Shown: piece by piece, positions 41,300 to 54,800 of the stretch
Numbering within the stretch: the first letter of the stretch is position 1
Layout of the letters: each line of letters begins with the position of its first letter
Origin: Lingula anatina
Lineage: Eukaryota; Brachiopoda; Lingulata; Lingulida; Lingulidae
Assembly: GCF_001039355.2 (NCBI RefSeq)
Contig: NW_019775719.1
Span: 78,085 to 142,084, forward strand
Reading direction: 5' to 3'
Length of the DNA stretch: 64,000 bases
Program-made: the position numbers and the translations under genes
The notes under the pieces: model-generated
What the model saw: only the letters and a program-made list of their open reading frames with translations
The model's database searches: none
What the model was told of the DNA's origin: nothing

Positions 41300-41630
41300 N
41301 NNNNNNNNNNNNNNNNNNNNNNNNNNNNNNNNNNNNNNNNNNNNNNNNNNNNNNNNNNNNNNNNNNNNNNNNNNNNNNNNNNNNNNNNNNNNNNNNNNNN
41401 NNNNNNNNNNNNNNNNNNNNNNNNNNNNNNNNNNNNNNNNNNNNNNNNNNNNNNNNNNNNNNNNNNNNNNNNNNNNNNNNNNNNNNNNNNNNNNNNNNNN
41501 NNNNNNNNNNNNNNNNNNNNNNNNNNNNNNNNNNNNNNNNNNNNNNNNNNNNNNNNNNNNNNNNNNNNNNNNNNNNNNNNNNNNNNNNNNNNNNNNNNNN
41601 NNNNNNNNNNNNNNNNNNNNNNNNNNNNNN
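41300..41630. other. Assembly gap (331 N) inside a G-rich minisatellite
   Basis: The run of N is flanked on both sides by nearly identical G-tracts (GGGGAGGGGGGGGGGGT), so the missing sequence is probably more of the same G-rich repeat. Open frames across it are artefacts. Confidence 0.98.
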
Positions 41631-43656
41631 GGGGAGGGGGGGGGGGGTCAGAGAGGGTTATCTGCGAGTGGCACACTGAAAAAAATAATCAGTTGACAAG
41701 GCACAGATATAGATAAAGACAACCTGGTCACACCACCCCAGCCACACCTGTCATTACCTTCCTTACAGAGAACAAACCAAGGTGAGTAGCACACCCTTCA
41801 AACAGCCCTTTATCACATGTGCACTTAAAATGACGGAGGTTTTTATAAAAATGTCACTCTACATTGTGGTGTTGTGTGTCTTCTCCTCCTTTATCAACCA
41901 CTTCAGACAGCTATGTTAATCTACCTCTTACTTCGAGAGGACTTAGAATAAAGAACGTCCCCGCCAAGAATAAAGAAACTCTCGAGTTGATTCAGCAGAG
42001 ACAACTTGACAGTGATTTTGCCGGATGAATTCAAGGTTATTCCATGTGATAAAAGTTCATAAGTGAATCAGGGCAGTTAATGCATTTAGAGGAACAGACA
42101 AAAATTGAAAGAGGGAGAATAAAGAAAAAAGAGAGAAAAAGAAAGAATGTGGTAGTGAAAGCTGGTAGCTATTGTAAACCATTACCGTGCAACCAAAATA
42201 ATTCCCCTCCCCAAAACCAACCCTGTCCATCCCTGTTCCGGTATTGTCATACACAGAGATACCGCCCCAAGTATAAAATACTTCAGACCACTTACACAAT
42301 GAGACACCTATGCGGAACCAGTTCTTATCTCATATTTACAATTCTTTCACGAAAAATCATATATTCATTCACATTCCCTGGCCCAAACTAAAGCTGTAAT
42401 TTATTTTTATAAATATAAAAACATAATTCTTGGTCTCATATTTGGGTTGAGAACAGAAAACCCACCCAAGCACCCATTTTTTAATTGGGGTTACAAAGAA
42501 CATTTCATATGAAAGGCAATGTGCCATATCAAAGAGTGATTTATAAAAGTAAAAAAACTCCATGCCAATCAGTAATCCAAACTCTGCCTTCACTTCAGTC
42601 CTGTTTATCTCCTAGCACTGCTGGGTATCAGGTAGTCACCGTGGTGAGAAGGAGGACCCCCTGAAGATAGACAATCCACTTACGAAGTCTTACCGGCTGG
42701 GACTTAATCCCTCTGTCTGAGGCCTTAATTGGCTTCATTAGGGGGTTGACAGGTAGCTTATCTAAGCCAGTTATACCTGGACAGTTGTGTACATAAACAC
42801 TGTAAACTTACTGTCAAAGTGGATTATGCTGGTAGCTGATCAGTAACTGTAGGGAAATTAACTATGATCATGGAGATAAACAAAGTAATAAATAAACCAT
42901 TAGATCATAGCTGTCCAGACAGTTTTTAATATAACGAACAACGTGTTATGTAACTATGTGATTATTTTTATGCCCAGAAGGCTGCTCCAACCATTATATA
43001 TACTCATTTATATATTTAAATAAACAACCAGAAGATAAATAAATTTTCTCAAAGAATTGTCCATTATTCTCCCTCCAGGCTCAGTCTAAAATAACAACTG
43101 ATTCTAGTTAGTTGACCTGTTATCACCAAACCAGGCAAAAATATCATTAAAAAAGTTATTTATAAGTTATGAAATGTGTTACACATTACTATTTACCAAG
43201 TGTGACTGCCTTCCACTTCTTTCTGGACATTCAACTTAAAGATTCTCTGGCAATTGCGCCACTTTCTATGCTGATGTCTGATATCTTTTTCTGTACTTTA
43301 AGTGACAGGTAAATGTCATGAATACAGAAAAGATAATTTCTGATCATTTACGTGATAAAAAAACTTTCAACTCCCATGTATTGCATGTGCCAAGAACTTA
43401 AACGTTATCGCTGACCCATCTCAGGAACTATGTTCCGTCCTTTGGCCTTATCTGTACTTTATTTCAAGGAACTCCTNCAACCTAGCTGATCAGAAAATGG
43501 AAAAGTCCTCTAGTGTAACAATTCATTCACTATATAGCACTCCTAATTTCTGTACAGATTGTCTTCTATAAGAAATACCTATCTGTTTAAGAATAACACA
43601 TTTGCACATAATTAAGACTAATGACAAGGGAATTTTTTCTCAGCATGCAGTAGAGA

Positions 43657-46077
43657 CTTAGATGTACCAAAGTATAACAGGATTACTGGTTTTTGTCTCA
43701 TCTTGCTCATCTGTGGCTCCATACACTTGTGTGAAATTTCAAACGTACAAAGATCTTGTATTGAGGCAGTAGATGCTGTATAGTACCCACATATTGTTTA
43801 TACTGAGGCTGAGCAGCATGGTGGAGATTATCCAAGAATATAAAGATGAAAGTACGTTAGGTATCTGGTTTGTGCTGTTTTATTTGTACCTTATTCATTT
43901 GGAGCCTTTACTTCAGATATTGAGCTTAGCAACACATTTTTTTCTGAATTTAATTATATTTAGATATGACTAAAAATATGTGATTTACGAAGGCAAGATG
44001 ATATATTTTCAGTTACTGCTCTGTCACAAATACAAACCTTGTAGAACAGTAACAGCTAATTCTTTTACAGGCCAATTTCATGCACAACATCCAAGGAAAA
44101 ACCAGATAATGTATTAAAACAATTACATCTACCTGCCTTCGTTCATCACTGCTGCCTCAACTGAAAATAACAAGCTACATACAGATAATCACCCGACTTT
44201 TTCAAACCTCTTTTTTTTCAAGATTAAACAATCCTTCTGGCTCACAAAAATAAACTCTCCAGCAAAGCGCCAAATGACTTTTCAACCATTTCAAGCATCA
44301 TATTTACGTATTGCTAAAAATCATAATTTTTTTGTTGGAAAACTATAAATTTGTTTTGTTCAAATTTTCAGAATAATTACCGTACCACTAAGTCTGATAC
44401 ACATCTTCTGACAGACACAGAAACAAATGGATCTCATCAAAGGTCATTACCATAATGGTCATTACATCAACAACACAATGTCCACTTAATTCCCTAACTG
44501 ACCGTGGCAAACGGACAGCAATGATTAATGATGAGTTGGCAAATACTAAAGAGCTTTATCTCTATACAACATGCAACTTATACTTTTGAATAATCTCCAT
44601 TTATGATTTCCTTAAGATTGGTCAAAGATGATTTTGACTGATGTGGTGATGATTACATTTTTGTTTATTGGGATATAAGGAGTCGTTTCCAACCATAAAA
44701 CTGTTTAAAGAAATCTGAGAAGAATACTTTTTAAAATTGTACACCTTGAAGTATTTTAATTGCATCTACACTTGGAAGGTTTTTAATTGCTGAACATGTT
44801 GCTAATTATCCATGTTTAATCATATTCCACAGACTTCTGACCAAATCCAACTCATTCCTTCTTGAAAGATATACCATACTAGTACACCCTCAAGTAGAAA
44901 TCTTTAATTACTCTTTATATTTGGTACCATACAGTATTATAAAGACTGTCACCCATGCAAGTGCACTCCATATTTAATCATTATGCAGAATTATCCTGAT
45001 TGTGTTCAGATGTGAAAAAAATAACAATGATAATCTGTACAACACAAGCAATAATGGCATGATATGCTCATTATTCTGAGTAAATTTCTAGATTATTCTA
45101 AACTTACTAAAAACATCAAAAGGATTTAAAATCTATAGAATCTAAACTTTTAGATATGAGCTTAGCACTCTTTTCACAAAGAACTTTAATACCTTGTGCC
45201 AACATTGCAAATCTACTCAAACACGTAATATTTAATAGACTTTTTTCCAAGAGCTATCCTCTGTCCCAGTCCGTATGTTATCACTATTGCAAAGATATAG
45301 AATTAGATTGTCTTTATCAAATAAGTAGCTTAAAGACGAGACAAGACAAGACATTAGTAGCATTGCCACATGTTCTCACACCTAATTAGCACGGGAGTAT
45401 TATGCAAATTAGATATTCTAATTAGAGAGCCTGTCATCAAGCACTAGGTCGCATTGGAACAGTTAGTGTTTTCACACATAATTAGTGCAGTTTTAGAGCA
45501 ACTGATATAAATAATGCACAGAAGTGGGCAGCTATTAACTCTTAATGAAATGGATAAGGAAATAAGTTGTTGTGGTAAATTTTCTCAAAGAGAGAGTTGT
45601 CTACAAAGGTATCTACATATGGACATTGCTGTTAAACTATATGAAGTATAAGGTACATCATACTTTAGCAAGGAGTATGTAAATGTGAGATACACAGTGT
45701 GTCTTATGCTTAAGTGCATCTGATGTAACTTATACCCCAGCAGATGTCTAGAAAACAAAAGAAATAGACATGGTGGATTTCGCTTTTATGCGTGATGCAC
45801 ATGTGCAAGATACACTACCTCTGAGTCTATTTTACCAAAGCCCACAAGAGTACATGCATGCTTTTCATCAGGTTCCGAAAGATAAAATTGACATGTACCA
45901 CATATCAGTTTCATATTTTATTGTCCCCTAAATATGTGAAATCGGCACATGCCGCACTTGTTGTTTTTTTATTATTATTTTTGATCATTAACTATTAAAA
46001 AATACATTTATAGTTCTACAATAGTAGGTGTTCTAATAAATATGGAATGTTAGATATGTAAATTTGAAAGCACCATG

Positions 46078-46113
<36 letters not shown>

Positions 46114-46263
46114 AAGAGGGAGAGAGAAAGAGGCGGTGCTGTGGTTAAAGGAGGAGAGGAAATAGGAGGGAAAGTCTACCTCAAGTTCCTGATTTCTCTG
46201 ATACATGATTTCTGCAAGCAACGTATCTATTTTGCAACTATTTAAGTATACACCTTTAAAATC
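43657..46263. repeat. 2.6-kb tandem segment, copy 1
   Basis: The segment beginning CTTAGATGTACC at 43657 recurs almost unchanged from 46267. The two copies differ by scattered single-base changes, small indels and the length of an AG microsatellite (46082-46132 here). Copy 1 stops directly at a single N (46264), after which copy 2 starts. No conserved coding frame is shared: the 77-codon frame at 45156-45389 is broken in copy 2. Confidence 0.93.
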
Positions 46264-46266
46264 NGC

Positions 46267-48864
46267 CTTAGATGTACCAAAGTATAACAGGATTACTGGT
46301 TTTTGTCTCATCTTGCTCAGCTCTGGCTCCATACACTTGTGTGAAATTTCAAACGTACAAAGATCTTGTATTGAGTCAGTAGATACTATATTGTACCCAC
46401 ATATTGTTTATAATGAGGCTGAGTAGCTTGGTGGAGAATATCCAAGAATATAAAGATGAAAGTACGTTAGGTATCTGGTTTGTGCTGTTTTATTTGTACC
46501 TTATTCATTTGGAGCCTTTACTTCAGATATTGAGCTTAGCAACACATTTTTTTTCTGAATTTAATTGTATTTAGATATGACTAAAAATATGTGATTTACG
46601 AAGGCAAGATGATATATTTTCATTTACTGCTCTGTCACAAATACAAACCTTGTAGAACAGTAACAGCTAATTCTTTTACAGGCCAATTTCATGCACAACA
46701 TCCAAGGAAAAACCAGATAATGTATTAAAACAATTACATTTACCTGCCTTCGTTCATCACTGCTGCCTCAACTGAAAATAACAAGCTACATACAGATAAT
46801 CACCCGACTTTTTCAAACCTCTTTTTTTTCAAGTTTAATCAATCCTTCTGACTCACAAAAATATACTCTCCAGCAAATCACCACATGACTTTTCAACCAT
46901 TTCAAGCATCATATTTACGTATTGCTAAAAATCATAATTTTTTTGTTGGAAAACTATAAATTTGTTTTGTTCAAATTTTCAGAATAAATACCGTACCACT
47001 AAGTCTGATACACTTCTTCTGACAGACACAGAAACAAATGGATCTCATCAAAGGTCATTACCATAATGGTCATTACATCAACAACACAATGTCCACTTAA
47101 TTCCCTAACTGACCGTGGCAAACGGACAGCAATGATTAATGATGAGTTGGCCAATACTAAAGAGCTTTATCTCTATACAACATGCAACTTATACTTTTGA
47201 ATAATCTCCATTTATGATTTCCTTAAGATTGGTCAAAGATGATTTTGACTGATGTGGTGATGATTACATTTTTGTTTATTGGGATATAAGGAGTCGTTTC
47301 CAACCATAAAACTGTTTAAAGAAATCTGAGAAGAATACTTTTTAAAATTGTACACCTTGAAGTATTTTAATTGCATCTACACTTGGAAGGTTTTTAATTG
47401 CAGAACATGTTGCTAATTATCCATGTTTAATCATATTCCACAGACTTCTGACCAAATCCAACTCATTCCTTCTTGAAAGATATACCATACTAGTACACCC
47501 TCAAGTAGAAATCTTTAATTACTCTTTATATTTGGTACCATACAGTATAATAAAGACTGTCACCCATGCAAGTGCACTCCATATTTAATCATTATGCAGA
47601 ATTATCCTGATTGTGTTCAGATGTGAAAAAAATAACAATAATAAGCAGTACAACACAAGCAATAATGGCATGATATGCTCATTATTCTGAGTAAATTTCT
47701 AGATTATTCTAGACTTACCAAAAACATCAAAAGGATTTAAAATCTACAGAATCAAAACTTTTAGATATGAGCTTAGCACTCCTTTCACAAAGAACTTTAA
47801 TACCTTGTGCCAACATTGCAAATCTACTCAAACACGTAATATTCAATAGACTTTTTTTCCAAGAGCTATCCTCTGTCCCAGTCCGTATGTTACCACTATT
47901 GCAAAGATATAGAATTAGATTGTCTTTATCAAATAAGTAGCTTAAAGACGAGACAAGACAAGACATTAGTAGCATTGCCACATGTTCTCACACCTAATTA
48001 GCACGGGAGTATTATGCAAATTAGATATTCTAATTAGAGAGCCTGTCATCAAGCACTAGGTCGCATTGGAACAGTTAGTGTTTTCACACATAATTAGTGC
48101 AGTTTTAGAGCAACTGATATAAATAATGCACAGAAGTGGGCAGCTATTAACTCTTAATGAAATGGATAAGGAAATGAGTTGTTGTGGTGAGTTTTTCTCA
48201 AAGAGAGAGTTGTCTACAAAGGTATCTACATATGGACATTGCTGTTAAACTATATGAAGTATAAGGTACATCATGCTTTAGCAAGGACTATGTAAATGTG
48301 AGATACGCAGTGTGTCTTATGCTTAAATGCATCTGATGTAACTTATACCCCAGCAGATGTCTAGAAAACAAAAGAAATAGACATGGTGGATTTCGCTTTT
48401 ATGCGTGATGCACATGTGCAAGATACACTACCTCTGAGTCTATTTTACCTAAGCCCACAAGATTCTACATGCATGCTTTTCATCAGGTTCCGAAAGATAA
48501 AATTGACATGTACCATATATCAGTTTCATATTTTATTGTCCCCTAAATATGTGAAATCGGCACATGCCACACTTGTTGTTTATTATTATTATTTTTGATC
48601 ATTAAGTATTAAAAAATACATTTATAGTTCTACAATAGTAGGTGTTCTAATAAATATGGAATGTTAGATATGTAAATTTGAAAGCACCATGTGATGAGAG
48701 AGAGAGAGAGAAAGAAAGAGGGAGAGAGAAAGAGGCGGTGCTGTGGTTAAAGGAGGAGAGGAAATAGGAGGGAAAGTCTACCTCAAGTTCCTGATTTCTC
48801 TGATACATGATTTCTGCAAGCAACGTATCTATTTTGCAACTATTTAAGTATACACCTTTAAAAA
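46267..48864. repeat. 2.6-kb tandem segment, copy 2
   Basis: This is a near-identical second copy of 43657-46263 in the same orientation. Its AG tract is shorter (48696-48734). Sequence to the right of 48864 is unique. Differences are concentrated in the first 200 bases (about ten), with fewer later. Confidence 0.93.
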
Positions 48865-51800
48865 CACGCTTGAAAATAAGCTAACCTGCATTTTTGGTTT
48901 TCTGTTCTTTTCTTGAATATTCTACCTGTTATACCGAACAATTCATGTTATTTCACAATGCCCTAGAGACAAAAATCAACAAAGATATCAACTTAATTTT
49001 AACAGATATTGATTTCAATTTCATGGATTTTAGACACTTACAATAAAAGTCGCTGAAATCACACTGGAAATTAACAGAACTATTTGTGATCCACCCTCAC
49101 CTTCAGCCCAGAGATGAACAGAAACTGAGAAGCCAGCATATGCATCACGCTCTCGACATTAACCTCACGACATTGTCTTTGAATAGTCTGAGTCTAGACA
49201 AACGGCAGCCAGCTTTTTGATAGTGAAATTCTCTCCCATCCCGCAGCTTTGATACTGGAGATTTTTGATTGAAAAATCCTAATAACAAGCTAACAGAAAC
49301 CATTACATATTGTATGGGACAGTTAGCTCAGTATTGATGGCAATAGAGAACAACAAGAACTGAGTTGTGATTTCATTTGGGCATTATGATAACTAAATGA
49401 TGCATTCACCTTCAGACTTTATGTGAGCATAGAGTCAAAATGGCTTTTGTCAGATCGCTTAGTAGAACAAAAACATTCCCTGTTTTATTTTCCTAATTGA
49501 TTTTTTGCACTGTTTGCTCATAACTGAAAAGCAATTGAAATCGGAGTTAATTCCCTGAGTAAGCTGCCGTATTATTCCAATCAAATGATGGATGTTGTTG
49601 AAACAATTTGAGCAAAATTTGGAGGAAATTAAATCAACTCTCAGTGAATAAAGCCAAGAATCTTTGATTTTCAGATGTTAGAACACTTATCCAATTTGTT
49701 TTTGTTACAACATGACAAGTAGAAGAAATGGGTTGGAAAATAATTTTCTGGAGGGGTTTAAAGACCCACAAGCGTGAAATAGTTTCCGGGCAAAATTTCA
49801 ATTCACATTCTTTAAAACTAATTTTGTTAGCAATCCCATAAAAACAATTTTTTATCCACCCAACTTGGACTACACCACAAATTCATCATCTGCAAAATAC
49901 TTTTCTGCCTTTTATCTCTGAGCAATTTTTATGTCATAACAAAACCAATTTAGACACACATCCTCAATATCCTCCTTTTCTTTCCAAAAACAAATAATAT
50001 CTAGATGATGTTTCTTTCAAATAAATCTTGGGGTTAACATTTTTAACTAAAAGTGAAGACTGACATATATGTGCCTTATTGCTTTTGATCTGACCTCTGT
50101 TTAAGAGCAATACCCATCTGGAAGTGCTTCCTCTCTAAATCCAATAAATCTCAAAGAGAAAAAAATGAAATAAGCTACCCTAACCACCGGGAATGAAAAG
50201 GTTTTATTAGCAATGATCCTGAATGACTTTCATGAAAGGTTATTAAAGTGAGAGTCATGTTGAGCAGTGAATGTTTCCTGTCTGCAGCGCGCTCATCTGA
50301 CCCGTTCAAATGGGTTTCACAGATGAACGGATCAATTTAGCCATATGGTGACAAATCTTACAAACTGTTTTAGTTTAAAATCCGTAAAAAAAATTAAGGA
50401 AGAGGAGGAAGAAATGCAACTTATCATATCCATGTTACAACAAATGATATAAACAATTAATTTAATGTTATTTAAAAAATGCTCAACCACTTGTTTTTTA
50501 CACAAACACACCAAACAGTTAACCTTGCCACTTTTGCTCTACATTTTGGTTCTATTTTTCATTTGATGATTATTCAATAGTATTATACTTGGATTTAACT
50601 TATTAATACATAAGCATGTACAAAGTTATATAGTTGCTGGTATTTATTTATGTAAAGACTTTTAATCTTTGCTAAGAATCGACCCATTTGTACAGTCTTA
50701 TCAATTGTAATTTAAAACTATTTCTATTTCGTTTCATTTAACACTTTAAACTGGCTATAAAAATATTCAGCAGTTGCATATGTACTAGTCTCTACTAGCC
50801 ACTATCAATCTATTGCAACTTATGTCAATAAGATGTTTTTTCACTATTGTTGTTGTAGTAATGATTCCATCCATTAACTATGCTGTCCTACCTGCACAGA
50901 AAGTCTTTGACAATTCCAGCATGGAGACCCCAACCCAACACCATGGGTCTATATGTTGATACTTTGTTTCAGTTGCAATTTCTGAAACACCTGTATCTCA
51001 TTCTGGAAAACTGCTGCTATGTGGTACCTCATATTTCAGTAAATGTGGACTTCTAACAGTTTTGTCTCATTGCAGAAAACAATGACTTTCAAAAATTCAA
51101 TCTATTCCAGTAAAGTGAAGCCTCCTACTCCTGAATATCATTCCTATAACATTGATTTTTTAACATTGTCTAATCCAGAAAATAGTTTCCAACTGCCACG
51201 TGTCAGTCCAAGAAACATGGTATTTAAAAAATCTCCACATCCTAGGGAAAAAGTTGTCTTGTACCAGTTAGTACGAGTTTTCTTTCTCTATTCCATTTCA
51301 GATCTGAAAACTGCTCGGAATCACAGTTGGTGTCATTCTTGAAAGCTAAAGTGACACCATTTCTATCACATTTCCGTGAATGACAACTCTTGGTTTCAAT
51401 ACACAGCCTCTATGTGTTGTAATATTTAAGAAAAGACCTCCCAGAGAAGACATTCCAGTGTCCTGCAATCAAAGGACATTTGTGTTTTGTGACAAGAAGC
51501 CAAATGGGATCCGTTTCTTACCACACCGTCAGTCTCCACGGTCATCTCGGCTCTAAATGAACTGACCATGCATATGAATGGCTGGCAAATTAACCAACCC
51601 TAGGGGAGATAGTGACCCAAGAGTGAGACTTATGATTCATAATAAAATATTGAAGATATAGTAACCCGCCTGGGGAAAGATTTCACAAATGAATAAGTGA
51701 AGGAGTGGAAGCTTAGTTTACCATATAGCCTGTGTTTAGAGTATTAGTCTAGCTGTGACACAGACCCTTATGTAACAGACATTGATGGTTTGTTCAAACA

Positions 51801-54800
51801 AGCGGACTGAAGCAAGTGTGATACCTCGCAGTCAAATTCAATACTACATTGTTACTCATCGCTGTTCTGGAGCCGATATAATGTCGCAGAGTTTTTTTAA
51901 AGTTCCAGAACCGGAACTGTCAAGTTCTTTCTTAACCAAACAACAATGGATTTCAAATGAGTTATTGATATTTAAACAAATAATTTGTCTTTAAAAAGAA
52001 AAAAGAAAAAAAAAAAGATTAATTAAATGCCATTATAGATCCTTTCATAAATACACTTTATGTCCGCTTCGGTAGTTTTCTTTGTGATGCGAAAGGGAAC
52101 CATATACAATAAAAAACAACATTTTTCACAGTGGACAAGTTTCATGTTCAGTACATCCATCTATTTAAACAACACATCGCAATAATGAATAGAAATCCAA
52201 TAACCATCCACAAGCAGAATAAACTATAGCCATTCTCATCCCTTGGTGACCATCACAAGAAAGCCACTGGAGAGCAGTTACCTTGGTGAGAACAGCCAGA
52301 GATGTGACGGAGTAACTCCAACATAGCCCCGGCAGCAATAAATGGGCCTAAATCGAGTCCATGTATCGGTGAGAGTAGATTATGACAGCGACCAAATTAA
52401 ATTTAACGATCTAATGCCTCTGTTGTAAGTAGAGGAGTACACAAGCTCCAAGATCAATAGAAAAGTGACCAGGCAATATTCACTGCTGCTCCGACAAGAT
52501 CTTCTGTCCACTTATTTAAGTATGCATAAATGGTGCCCACATGCTTTTAGAGGAAAATAGGCAGAAAAGAGTCATTACTCAAAGTGGCCATAGGTAGAAA
52601 GTTAAATGAAGTGCGCTTTTATCTGGCTGTTTAAGTGGTTGAATTATTAATGGACATGAAACAAAAGAAACACATGCTTAATTTGGCACCACTTTGAGCA
52701 ATGCCCAGGATAGATTTCTGATATGTAAAATCAACCCTACCTTAGATGTAATTAAGCCGCTTAACCACAACAAAAGTGCCCAAGTTCTGTGCCAAATAGC
52801 ATGATCATTGTTCCCAAAGTTCTCCCTTCATGTCTTGGTCACGTATGTATTAACTAGCAAAATGGAGATCAATGACAACACAGACGGAAGAAACCTCAGA
52901 TTTCACAAGTCTCCAATGAGGAATCAATTTTTGACATTTTCCTGTAGAAGACGGAAAAAAAGCAATGTGTGAGTCACTGTTTTCCTAAATTGCCAACATA
53001 ATCTTAGATGACTTGGCTGCATGTAGTGGAACAAATGAACATCTCCTGCTAGGTGGCAGATGGGTGTTTATCTTGCATGATTATGGTACCACTCCATGGT
53101 AACGTTCATACTAGACTAAAAAAGATCAAACCCAATCCAATACTTAATGGCTCCAATATGGTTCATTGTAATGAAATATGGGCATCAAAATGCCCATGAT
53201 TGGTTGACTGCAGAAATCCTACCCCTTTTTTAAAGAGTGGGGGGGGGGGGGTCAAGCTTTGCAGGTACCTGGTAAATTGAAACAGGGCCATCACCAAGAT
53301 CATTCCTATCTATTTCATTATAATCTTATGTGAATGAGGCCTGAATTTTCTCATTCTTGACTCCAATGGAATATCAATTTGCCATAGTCTTCCTGCATCT
53401 ACTGATAAAAGAGCAGACAAGTTCACAGAGATATTATAGACTCCATGTCCATATAGCAGCCATATAAGAATAACAAATTGGTGAAAATAGATCACCTTTT
53501 ATCACCATTGAGCAGACAATGGTCTCTTTATTCTGCTCCAGTTTCCCTAGTTTGCCCAATTTCAAGGATTGCCCATTTGCCTTGTGTTGGCTTTTATGAG
53601 CCTTATGTTGGCCTGGCTTTCACTTATATCAAAGCATCATAAACCACTGTGAGAAAATTTCATTTTTTTCTCACAAATTCATTCTGTAAAATATCTATAA
53701 ACATTTCACATTTGTCCCTGATTTGAGAGGCTAACAGAAAAATTCAAGTTTTAAACAACACATTTCAATAAAAAAGTTTAATAACAAACACCACAAATTC
53801 CAAAAAGTCTGTCAGAGTTCCAATACTGCTGGTAGTTTTTTTACAGTAATAAAAATACAAGGTGCATGTTATATGTTATATAACAGCATTCTAGTCTGAT
53901 CCCCTCTAACTCAAACATGGTGCCAACTGTTCCTCCCAAAACATGAGCAGCATGCCTGTTATTACCTTAACACTGAATAACAACACCCTACAGGCAAAAA
54001 ACAAATGGAAAACAATGAACTACTTTGGGGCCACACATATCTTTGATAATCTACAGTAATTCTGTACAACCCTTGTCCAACAAGATGAAATGATCTGCAA
54101 CGCCTATTGACTGTTCTCTATCTTATGTATTGGAATCATTTTCTCCACTGATTACCTGTTTTGTTGACTGCTTTCAAAAAGGCATAGACAGAAAAAAAAA
54201 AACAATGACACTATAGATCTATGTGAACCAATCCAACTCCACAGGGACTTTCGCTGAATGCAACCAGATTAACCATATGACACGCCTCCTTCTTGGGTAG
54301 AATACAGAAAAGCTGGTGATTATAGGAGCATGTTAGAAACAAGAGGGGGAACGTTAATCTGCTAAACTGATTACAATCAGCAAGAGTCCCTACAGAGTTG
54401 GATCAATCTGGGCGGACCGATAGTGTCATTGGAATGAGTCTGTAGACTTTCTTAAACATTTAGGAACAAGTGCTCTGTACATCTCTATTATCTCATTAAA
54501 CATTGGTGTCAAAATTTTGTAAATCAAGCAAATATATGCAGACATGATACAGGCTAAGGTGTGAAAATACTTCAAAAATGAAAAAGCAAAGATAAAAAGT
54601 AAAATTTATTTAAGCATATTAACTATCTTTCCATAATGTATAATTTAATGGACAGTTCCCTAAAATGTGTACATGCCTGCTTGCATGCATGAATGCTTGA
54701 GTGTGGAATTTACCACAATTCATAAATATATACCTGGCTTATAAAATATGCCTACAATCCTACTAATAAGATATCCTTCTGGAATTACAGTATAAAGAAG

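Noticed and set aside
41209-41716. Open frames of about 140-155 codons on both strands
   Set aside because: They exist only because the 331-N gap contains no stop codons; the flanks are Gly or Pro runs from the G-tract.
43477-43477. Single N as a possible second contig junction
   Set aside because: Sequences on the two sides do not repeat each other, so it is more likely an ambiguous base.
51043-51342. 99-codon plus-strand open frame with Pro/Ser-rich stretch
   Set aside because: No family resemblance, and it lies antisense in an intron with no supporting signals.
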